Assembly: GCA_963775275.1 (NCBI GenBank)
Contig: CAVZII010000005.1
Location: 248,001-312,000 of the forward strand
Origin: JANWHQ01 sp963775275
Lineage (GTDB): Bacteria > Pseudomonadota > Alphaproteobacteria > Caulobacterales > Caulobacteraceae
Length of the DNA: 64,000 bases
Direction: 5' to 3'
Below are positions 53,291 to 59,835 of the stretch, piece after piece. A program made the translations under genes and the position numbers. Within the stretch, counting starts at the first letter, position 1. Every line of letters starts with the position of its first letter. The notes beneath the pieces are model-generated. The model had not been told where the DNA came from, did no database searches, and saw only the letters and a list, made by a program, of their open reading frames with translations.

Positions 53291-54946
53291 ATGAAGCGCG
53301 CCCTGATCGTCGCCTGCGCCGTGGCGGCGGCCTCGGTCCCACTGCGGGCATGTACCCGCGACCACAAGACCCCGATCGATCCGGACAAGATCTCCGAGCA
53401 CATCCGCGTGCTGGCGTCGGATGGGTTCGAGGGCCGCGGCCCCGCGACCGACGCGGAGCCCAAGGTGATCGACTACGTGATCAGCCAGTTCAAGGACCTG
53501 GGCCTGGATCCCGGCGGCGAGCACGGCGGCTGGACCCAGGACGTCCCGCTGGTCAGCTATCAGGTCAACGGTCCGATCAAGCTGGGCCTGACGACCAACG
53601 GCCAGACCGAAACCCTGACCCAGGGCGAGGAAGCCGTAGTCCAGACCCTGGTCCCAGTTGACCATGTCTCGATCAAGGACGCCCCCATGGTCTTCGTCGG
53701 CCATGGCGTGAAGGCGCCCGAGCGCCATTGGGATGACTTCAAAGGCTACGACCTGAAGGGCAAGATCGGCGTGGTCCTGGTGAACGACCCGGACTTCGAC
53801 AACCCATCATCCCAGCTCTTCGGCGGCCCGGCCGAGACCTACTATGGGCGCTGGACCTACAAGTACGAAGAGGCGGCCCGCCAAGGCGCCGTCGGCTGGC
53901 TGATCGTCCATGAGACCAAGCCGGCCTCCTACGGCTGGGCGACGGTGAAGAACTCCAACGCCAACGCCCAGTTCGACATCGAGCGGCCGGACGCCTCCAA
54001 GGCCCACCCCTTGCTGCAGGGATGGATCCAGCGGGACCTGGCGGTGAAGCTGTTCAAGGCCTGCGGGCTGGACTTCGACGCCGAGAAGGAGGCCGCCAAG
54101 TCGGCCGACTTCAAGCCCACGCCCCTGAGCTGCGCCAGCTTCTCGGCCGACTACGGCGTCGATCACAAGCGGGTGGTCACCCACAACATCGTGGGCCGCC
54201 TGCCCGGCCGGACGCATCCGAACGAGACGATCTTCGTCACGGCGCACTGGGATCACCTGGGGATCGGCGCGCCCGACGCGAAAGGGGACCGCATCTTCAA
54301 CGGCGCCGTGGACAACGCCTCGGGCGTCGGAGACATACTGGAGATCGCCCGAGCCTTCACCAAGCTCGACCCGCACCCGGACCGAAGCGTGGTGTTCATG
54401 GCGGTCACCGCCGAGGAGAAGGGCCTGCTGGGCTCGCTCTACTATGCGACCCACCCGCTCTATCCGCTCGAGACCACCGTCGCCGACATCAACTTCGACG
54501 CCCTGGACGCCGACGGCCCGGCCCGCGACATCTCGGTCCGCGGCAATGGCCAGACCACGCTCGAGGACGACCTGACCGCGGCGGCCAAGCGCCATGGCCG
54601 ATACTTCTCGCCCGAGCCGGACCCGGGCGCGGGCAAGTTCTACAGGGCCGACCACTTCTCCTTCGCCCAGGTCGGGGTGCCCGCGATGTCGATGGTCTCG
54701 GGGCGGGACCTCCTGAGCGGAGGCCGCGCGGCCGGAGACGCTTGGACTGCAGACTACACTGCCCACCGCTATCACCAGCCCGCCGACGAATGGTCAAAGG
54801 ACATGAACCTTAAGGGCCAGGCCGAAGACGCGGGCCTGGGCTTCGAGATCGCGCGTCATCTCGCCGACACCCGCGACTGGCCGCAGTGGAAAGCCACCTC
54901 GGAGTTCAAGGCGATCCGCGACGCCTCGGCCGCAAGGCGCGAGTGA
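53291..54946 (+). CDS. M28 family zinc aminopeptidase
   Basis: A 551-residue exported peptidase. An N-terminal signal (KRALIVACAVAAASVPLRAC) leads to a PA domain (residues about 130-260, VFVGHGVKAPERHWDDFKGY) and an M28 catalytic domain: VTAHWDHLG (His), NGAVDNASGVGDILE (bridging Asp), AVTAEEKGLLGSLYY (catalytic Glu), INFDALDADGPA and RYHQPADEW (last His). All five metal or catalytic residues can be found. It likely trims peptides in the periplasm. GAGAGG precedes the ATG. The DUF72 gene starts one base after its stop. Confidence 0.92.
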   Translation: MKRALIVACAVAAASVPLRACTRDHKTPIDPDKISEHIRVLASDGFEGRGPATDAEPKVIDYVISQFKDLGLDPGGEHGGWTQDVPLVSYQVNGPIKLGLTTNGQTETLTQGEEAVVQTLVPVDHVSIKDAPMVFVGHGVKAPERHWDDFKGYDLKGKIGVVLVNDPDFDNPSSQLFGGPAETYYGRWTYKYEEAARQGAVGWLIVHETKPASYGWATVKNSNANAQFDIERPDASKAHPLLQGWIQRDLAVKLFKACGLDFDAEKEAAKSADFKPTPLSCASFSADYGVDHKRVVTHNIVGRLPGRTHPNETIFVTAHWDHLGIGAPDAKGDRIFNGAVDNASGVGDILEIARAFTKLDPHPDRSVVFMAVTAEEKGLLGSLYYATHPLYPLETTVADINFDALDADGPARDISVRGNGQTTLEDDLTAAAKRHGRYFSPEPDPGAGKFYRADHFSFAQVGVPAMSMVSGRDLLSGGRAAGDAWTADYTAHRYHQPADEWSKDMNLKGQAEDAGLGFEIARHLADTRDWPQWKATSEFKAIRDASAARRE

Positions 54947-54947
54947 G

Positions 54948-55757
54948 ATGGCCGAAGGACGGATCAGGGTCGGGGTCGGCGGCTGGGTGTTCGAGCCGTG
55001 GCGCGGGGTCTTCTATCCCGACGGGCTCCGTCAGGCCGACGAGCTCGCCTACATGAGCCGCCGGCTCACCGCGATCGAGATCAACTCGACCTACTACGGC
55101 TCGCAGAAACCCGAAACCTGGCGGAGGTGGGCGGCCGAGACGCCCGACGGGTTCCAGTTCGCGGTCAAGGGCAATCGGTTCTGCACCAACCGGCGCGAGC
55201 TCGCGAGCGCGGGCGACTCGATCAAGAAGTTCTTCGACCAGGGCGTGACCGAGCTGGGGCCCAAGCTCGGACCGATCGTCTGGCAGTTCGCGCCGACGAA
55301 GCGCTTCGAGGAGGCCGACTTCGAGGCCTTCCTCGAGCTGCTGCCGGGAGAAGCGGACGGTCTGAAGCTGCGCCATGCAGTCGAGGTCCGGCACGGCAGC
55401 TTCTGCACGCCGACCTTCATCGACCTGCTGAGACGTTTCGGGATTCCGGTGGTCTATGCCGACCACGCATCCTACCCGGCAATTCCCGACGTGACCGGCG
55501 ACTTCGTCTACGCACGGCTGCAGACCGGGTCCGACGACGTCGGGACGGCCTATGCGCCCGAGGCGCTCGATGCCTGGGCCCGACGTCTGCGATCCTGGGC
55601 CAACGGCGATGCGCCAGAGGACCTGGACGCCATCGACCCGGCCGCGCGCGCTGCGAGCGCGCCGCGGGACGTGTTCGCCTTCATCATCCATGAAGGGAAG
55701 GTGCGCGCGCCCGCCGGCGCGCAGGCGATCATCTCGCGGCTGGACGCCGAGCACTGA
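54948..55757 (+). CDS. DUF72 family protein (YecE-like)
   Basis: A 269-residue TIM-barrel protein. Family features: IRVGVGGWVFEPWRGVFYP at the start, AIEINSTYYGSQKPETWRRW, FQFAVKGNRFCTNRRELASA and VEVRHGSFC. DUF72 proteins are widespread and structurally known but lack an agreed activity. TGA-G-ATG spacing with the M28 gene indicates coupling in one transcript. A CtrA-like site follows its stop and belongs to the next gene. Confidence 0.9.
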   Translation: MAEGRIRVGVGGWVFEPWRGVFYPDGLRQADELAYMSRRLTAIEINSTYYGSQKPETWRRWAAETPDGFQFAVKGNRFCTNRRELASAGDSIKKFFDQGVTELGPKLGPIVWQFAPTKRFEEADFEAFLELLPGEADGLKLRHAVEVRHGSFCTPTFIDLLRRFGIPVVYADHASYPAIPDVTGDFVYARLQTGSDDVGTAYAPEALDAWARRLRSWANGDAPEDLDAIDPAARAASAPRDVFAFIIHEGKVRAPAGAQAIISRLDAEH

Positions 55758-55765
55758 CTTGCCGC

Positions 55766-55780
55766 TTAACCTTTGGTTAA
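55766..55780 (+). promoter_or_regulatory. CtrA-type site TTAA-N7-TTAA
   Basis: TTAACCTTTGGTTAA matches the spaced TTAA-N7-TTAA recognition of the cell-cycle regulator CtrA, and with one more base on each side it is a perfect 7-bp inverted repeat (CTTAACC TTT GGTTAAG). It lies 24 bp before the start of the small secreted protein gene. Such sequences are rare in this GC-rich window. Confidence 0.6.
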
Positions 55781-55803
55781 GCCTGCGGGCGCTCGATCCT
55801 GGC

Positions 55804-56184
55804 ATGCTCCGGGCGGCTCCGCTCCTGGCCTTGGCGGTCATCGCCCTCTCTGCGCCCGCCTCGGCGCGCGACGGCGGTCTCCGCGGCGCCCAGTCGGCCG
55901 ATGGGCCGCAAGCGACGTCTCAGGCGGCGCAGCCCGTCGCCCCGGCGTCGACCCCGGGCCTGCCGGCGTCGGTCCTCGATGACCCGACGTCCCGGTACGC
56001 CACCGACCCCGCCCCTCGTTTCTCCAGTGCGACCGCGCCACGCGTGAGCGGGTATGCGCCGTCGAGCGGCGGAGCCTGTCGCCTCAGCTGCGCCAACGAC
56101 AACTACCTGTGCCGCGCCGACCGCGACATCAGCGACTGCGACCGGGCCTGGGCGCAGTGCGTGATCGCCTGCCAGGCAGGCTAG
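55804..56184 (+). CDS. Small secreted protein with C-terminal cysteines
   Basis: A 126-residue exported protein. The signal peptide LRAAPLLALAVIALSAPASA is followed by an Ala/Pro/Ser-rich stretch of about 70 residues and a C-terminal cysteine domain, CRLSCANDNYLCRADRDISD and CDRAWAQCVIACQAG (six cysteines in about 33 residues). The CtrA-like site upstream suggests cell-cycle-linked expression. The stop TAG is part of the CTAG end of the hairpin element beginning at 56181, so the last codons could have been altered by that element. No family recognised. Confidence 0.65.
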   Translation: MLRAAPLLALAVIALSAPASARDGGLRGAQSADGPQATSQAAQPVAPASTPGLPASVLDDPTSRYATDPAPRFSSATAPRVSGYAPSSGGACRLSCANDNYLCRADRDISDCDRAWAQCVIACQAG

Positions 56185-56258
56185 TGTGGTGGATCAGAAG
56201 TTCGCATGATGATGGCGGCACCCTCGGCTGCGAACTTCTGATCCGTAAACCACACTAG
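56181..56258. repeat. CTAG-ended hairpin element 1
   Basis: 78 bp. Outer arms CTAGTGTGGT / ACCACACTAG and inner arms GGATCAGAAGTTCGCA / TGCGAACTTCTGATCC around a 20-nt loop. The right arm carries a 4-nt bulge GTAA (TTAC on the other strand) between inner and outer stems. It is mirror-related to element 2 at 56272. Confidence 0.8.
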
Positions 56259-56271
56259 AATCATACATTTG

Positions 56272-56346
56272 CTAGTGTCCTTATCGATTCCGAAGTTCGC
56301 ATCCGCCTTGCAAATGCGCTGGCGAACTTCGGAATCGGGACACTAG
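56272..56346. repeat. CTAG-ended hairpin element 2
   Basis: 75 bp. Outer arms CTAGTGTCC / GGACACTAG and inner arms CGATTCCGAAGTTCGC / GCGAACTTCGGAATCG, with a 4-nt bulge TTAT in the left arm. Compared with element 1 it lies in the opposite orientation; both share CTAGTGT, a TTAY bulge and AAGTTCGC, while the remaining arm bases differ in a compensated way. Confidence 0.8.
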
Positions 56347-56402
56347 AGCCGACGCCCGCCATCCGGCTTCCGTCGCGGCCGGTCAGCCGCTAACACCGGC
56401 CT

Positions 56403-56873
56403 ATGGCTTCCCCACCGCCGCTGCGAACCGACTTCCAGCGGTCGATCGGCTTTCTGCTGACGGCCCTGGTGAACAAGCTCAACAGCGGGGCGTCCAGGCG
56501 ACTGAGGCGGCGACTTGACGTCGGGCTGATGGAGTGGCGGGTGATCGCGCTCCTGGGTGTGGAGGGAGAGGCCACGCCCGCCCGCATCGGCCAGGTCGCC
56601 GGCGTGGACAAATCGGTGGTCAGCCGGGCGGTGAACACCCTGGAGCGACGGGGCCTAGTCCGCGTCTTCCCCGGCCCCCAGCCCGGCAGGCAGACCTCGC
56701 TGGAACTCACGCCAGCCGGGATGGCGCTGCACGACCGCGGAATTCTGGAGGTGCTTCGCGGCGAGGAAGCGCTGCTCGAAGGCGTTTCGGCTGCGGAGCG
56801 CGAGACGCTGATCCTTCTCCTCAAACGCCTGACGGCCAACCTGCCGCGCTTGGAGGAGATCCAGGAACCGTAG
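56403..56873 (+). CDS. MarR family transcriptional regulator
   Basis: A 156-residue winged-helix regulator. The domain runs from LMEWRVIALLGVEGEATPAR through IGQVAGVDKSVVSRAVNTLE to the wing RRGLVRVFPGPQPGRQTSL and the helix ELTPAGMALHDRGILEVL. MarR proteins that precede aromatic-oxygenase genes usually sense phenolic or aromatic acids. A palindrome overlapping its stop (56872-56887) is a plausible operator for the next gene. The start at 56403 follows the hairpin elements. Confidence 0.88.
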   Translation: MASPPPLRTDFQRSIGFLLTALVNKLNSGASRRLRRRLDVGLMEWRVIALLGVEGEATPARIGQVAGVDKSVVSRAVNTLERRGLVRVFPGPQPGRQTSLELTPAGMALHDRGILEVLRGEEALLEGVSAAERETLILLLKRLTANLPRLEEIQEP

Positions 56874-56887
56874 TTGCAGTTGCAACT
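56872..56887. promoter_or_regulatory. MarR-type palindrome ahead of the Rieske oxygenase gene
   Basis: AGTTGCA-GT-TGCAACT, seven-bp arms fully complementary, overlapping the MarR stop codon and 69 bp before the oxygenase ATG. TTGCA/TGCAA half-sites of this kind are typical for MarR dimers. Binding is inferred. Confidence 0.6.
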
Positions 56888-56955
56888 CGCCTCGCCGTGA
56901 GTCAGGTTGAGCGCGTCGGGAGCCCGAGACCGACGAACGGACGGAGGATCCCGGC

Positions 56956-58020
56956 ATGTTCGTGCGCAACTGCTGGTACGTCGCGGCCTGGGACCATGAG
57001 CTCGCGGACGGCGAGCTGATCAGCCGGATGATCCTGGGCGAGCCGGTCGCCCTTTACCGCGCAGGCGACCGCGCCGTGGTCGCCCTGGAGGACCGTTGCT
57101 GCCACCGGTTCGCGCCGCTGTCCAAAGGCCGGCTGGAAGGCGACGACTTGCGCTGCATGTACCACGGCCTGAAGTTCGACCGCTCGGGCCGCTGCAACGA
57201 AATCCCCGGGCAGGACCTGATCCCCAAGTCTGCCTGCGTGAAGGCCTATCCGGTCGTCGAGCGACATACCTGGATCTGGGTCTGGATGGGCGATCCGGCC
57301 AAAGCCGACGAGGACCTGATCCCGGAGGCGATCGGGCTGGACCATCCGGATTGGACCCTGCGCTCCGGCCAGCTCGATTATGACGCCAACTATCTGCTCA
57401 TCAACGACAACCTGACCGACTTCACCCACCTGAGCTACGTCCATCGCAACTCCTTCGGCGCGACCGAGGCCTTCGCTCGTTCCCGTCCGACGGTGGAGCG
57501 GCTGGAGCGCGGCGTGCGGATCTGGCGCTGGATGACGGACGGCTTCAGCGAAGACTCGGCGGCCCAGGTCCACCGGCGCGCCCAAGGCGACACCTGGCAG
57601 ACCTACGACTTCCTGGCTCCGGGGATCCTTCTCATGCACACGGCCGTCTGCCCGGAGGGGACCGCCGAGCGGTTTGGAGACGGCAAGCCCGATCTCGCCC
57701 GGGTGAAGGTGCTGTCCGAAAACTTCACATCCCAGGCCGTGACGCCGACGAGCGAGCACACGTCGCGCTACTTCTTCTCCTGGGGTCCAAGAGCCGCAGA
57801 GGGGTCGGACTCCCTGGCGGAGGCGATGTTGCAGGTCGCCTTGATGGCCTTCGGCGAGGACAAGGACATCATCGAGGCCCAGCAGAAGGTCGTCGACCTC
57901 GATCCAGACCGCAAGGAGGTGCTTACCTCCGCCGACGTCGGACCCATGCAGATGCGCTCGGTAATTCGGCGCCTGGCGGCCGCGGACAGCCCGAGCGAAC
58001 CGGCCGCGGCGGCGGAGTAG
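56956..58020 (+). CDS. Rieske aromatic ring-hydroxylating oxygenase, alpha subunit
   Basis: A 354-residue oxygenase component. The Rieske [2Fe-2S] ligands are C48-x-H50 and C67-x-x-H70 in RCCHRFAPLS and LRCMYHGLKFD. The mononuclear iron site is in NDNLTDFTHLSYVHRNSF with the bridging Asp and two His. The size and layout resemble vanillate O-demethylase (VanA) and related monooxygenases that act on methoxylated or phenolic acids. The reductase partner (VanB-like) is not in the window. It is probably controlled by the upstream MarR. Confidence 0.9.
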   Translation: MFVRNCWYVAAWDHELADGELISRMILGEPVALYRAGDRAVVALEDRCCHRFAPLSKGRLEGDDLRCMYHGLKFDRSGRCNEIPGQDLIPKSACVKAYPVVERHTWIWVWMGDPAKADEDLIPEAIGLDHPDWTLRSGQLDYDANYLLINDNLTDFTHLSYVHRNSFGATEAFARSRPTVERLERGVRIWRWMTDGFSEDSAAQVHRRAQGDTWQTYDFLAPGILLMHTAVCPEGTAERFGDGKPDLARVKVLSENFTSQAVTPTSEHTSRYFFSWGPRAAEGSDSLAEAMLQVALMAFGEDKDIIEAQQKVVDLDPDRKEVLTSADVGPMQMRSVIRRLAAADSPSEPAAAAE

Positions 58021-58110
58021 CGACGCCGGAACCATCGACAGGCCTTGCCGTTCGGCCCGATTGGAGTTCTCCTTCATCTCCACACTGGGAATCGGAGGCT
58101 AGGCTCGGGC

Positions 58111-59188
58111 ATGGCCGATCCCGCCATACAGAAGCACCTTCTGCGAGCGGTGCTGGCCTTGCCTCGACCGGTTCTGCGGGCCGCGTCGGGAGGCAAGGCC
58201 GTCTACATGGGCGGGCGCACCCTGGATCCGCGCTTCCAGTTCCTCATCCACGCCGTGCGCCACTACGCCTCCACCGAAGGGTTGTCGGAGGACAAGGCGC
58301 GCCAGGCCCGCGCACAGCAGCTCGCGCTGGTGGCGGGACGCCGCGAGCCCGGCGTACGCTACGAGGACATCGCCGTGACAGGGCCGAGGGGCGGGATTCC
58401 GGCTCGAGTCTACCGTAGCGCCGAACAGGACCCGGAGATGGCCCTGATCGTCTATGTCCACAGCGGCGACGAGCTGGAAGAGGGCTTCGAGCTATGCGAC
58501 GCCTTCTGCAGCATCATCGCGCGCTACGCCCATGCGCCGGTCCTGGCGATCCTGCGCCATCCGACGACCGAGCGACGGTTCCAGATGTGCCTGGAGGACG
58601 TCATCGCCGCCTATCGCTGGGGGCGTGACAACGCGGCCTCGTTCGGTGCGCCGGAAGGGTTCGCCGCGATCGGCGGCGAGTTGATCGGCGGGACGTTCGC
58701 CGCCATCCTCTGCCAGGAGCTGAGGCGGCAGGGCGAGCCGCAGCCCTCGCTGCAGCTGCTTGTCTATCCATGGGTGGACATGTCGAGCGACAGTCCCTCG
58801 ATGCGGGAGTACGCGGACGCGACCATGCCTGTGCAGGACTCCGAGCCGTGGTCGGCCGATCGTTTCCTCGGGCCGGAGAACGACCCCGCCGACCCCAAGG
58901 TGTCGCCGCTGAAGGCTGGCGACTCTGTCCGGCCTAGCCCCCGCGGTGATCGTCACGGCGGGCTTCGATCCCCTGGTCGACCAGGGTGAGGCCTATGCGC
59001 GGCGCCTCAGGGCGGCGGGCGTTCCGTTGGTCTACAGGTGCTACGATCACCTGATCCATGGGTTCGCCGCCTTCACCGGCGTGGTGCCAGCCGCCGACAT
59101 CGCCTGCCGGGAGATCGCGGGCCTCGTGCGCGAGGGCCTGCAGGGCCGGATACCTGCGTCTCAGCCGGCGCCGGCGCGCGCCGGTTGA
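58111..59188 (+). pseudogene. Alpha/beta hydrolase (HSL-like), frameshifted and lacking the catalytic serine
   Basis: Reading from ATG 58111, about 270 residues follow an acetyl-esterase/HSL fold up to NDPADPKVSPLKAG. The frame then leaves the family, while the next frame gives LSGLAPAVIVTAGFDPLVDQ and the His-bearing CYDHLIHGFAAFTG, ending at 59188. Joining them near 58915-58922 requires dropping one base and gives about 358 residues. In addition the oxyanion HGGG is HSGD (about 117-120) and the nucleophile GDSAGG is GELIGG (about 189-194), so Ser is absent although the Asp and His positions remain. It may be decayed, or a non-enzymatic relative with a sequence error. It follows the Rieske gene by 90 bp. 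Confidence 0.75.
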
Positions 59189-59201
59189 GCCCGCGCGCCG
59201 G

Positions 59202-59230
59202 TTGACAGGCAAGGCCGCCTCGCCTATCCA
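59202..59230 (+). promoter_or_regulatory. Sigma-70-type promoter for the rpmH operon
   Basis: TTGACA at 59202-59207, a 17-bp spacer and TATCCA at 59225-59230, about 54 bp before rpmH. The sequence CGCGCGCCGGTTGA occurs twice just here, the second copy providing the -35 box; the first ends the esterase-like frame. Confidence 0.6.
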
Positions 59231-59283
59231 CCGCGGCTCGTTTGCGCGGCCCGCCGCGCGCCTCCTGAGACCGGAGCCCCGCC

Positions 59284-59418
59284 GTGAAGCGGACCTTTCA
59301 GCCAAGCCGGCTGGTGCGTAAGCGCCGCCACGGCTTCCGCCATCGGATGGCCACCAAGAATGGGCGCAAGGTCATCGCCCGACGCCGCCTGCGTGGACGT
59401 AAGCGCCTGACCGCCTAG
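59284..59418 (+). CDS. rpmH: Ribosomal protein L34
   Basis: A 44-residue, extremely basic protein of the large ribosomal subunit. The sequence runs MKRTFQPSRLVRKRRHGFRH and ends GRKVIARRRLRGRKRLTA, a full-length match to bacterial L34. The start codon is GTG at 59284. It is first in the conserved cluster rpmH-rnpA-yidC-engB; a good promoter lies upstream at 59202. Confidence 0.98.
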   Translation: MKRTFQPSRLVRKRRHGFRHRMATKNGRKVIARRRLRGRKRLTA

Positions 59419-59443
59419 GTCGGGACTGGACACGAGCCCGTGT

Positions 59444-59791
59444 ATGGCCGGGTTCAACACCATGATCGAACGCATGAAGCGGCGCAGCGAATTCCTCGCC
59501 GCCGCAAAGGGCCGCTCGGCCTCAAGAGGCGCCGTGGTCATCCAGGCGCTGAAACACGAGGGACGCGAGGCCATGCGCGCCGGATTCACCGCGACGCGCA
59601 GGGTCGGCGGCGCCGTGGTCCGCAACCGCGCCAAGCGCCGCCTGAGAGAGGCCGCACGCCAGCTCCTGCCCGCCCACGGCAAGGCGGGCGTCGACTATGT
59701 GTTCATCGCCAGGGGCGGGACGACGTCACGTCCGTGGGCGCGTCTGCTTGACGATGTGAAAAGCGCGCTGATAAGCCTCGCCGCCGACTGA
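59444..59791 (+). CDS. rnpA: RNase P protein component
   Basis: A 115-residue basic protein that helps the RNase P RNA trim tRNA 5' ends. Typical elements: RMKRRSEFLAAAKGRSASRG, the RNR signature in VGGAVVRNRAKRRLREAARQ, and DYVFIARGGTTSRPW. Starts at 59444, 59462 and 59474 are all in frame; the family core begins near the last. It follows rpmH by 25 bp, the usual arrangement. Confidence 0.95.
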   Translation: MAGFNTMIERMKRRSEFLAAAKGRSASRGAVVIQALKHEGREAMRAGFTATRRVGGAVVRNRAKRRLREAARQLLPAHGKAGVDYVFIARGGTTSRPWARLLDDVKSALISLAAD

Positions 59792-59835
59792 CCGACGGCC
59801 GCTCCCTGGCCGCGCCCCCCTCCACGCACGGCCGC

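Noticed and set aside
56181..56346. The two hairpins as transcription terminators.
   Set aside because: Long mirror-related palindromes with CTAG ends and no U-tracts fit a mobile repeat better than terminators, although they may stop transcription incidentally.
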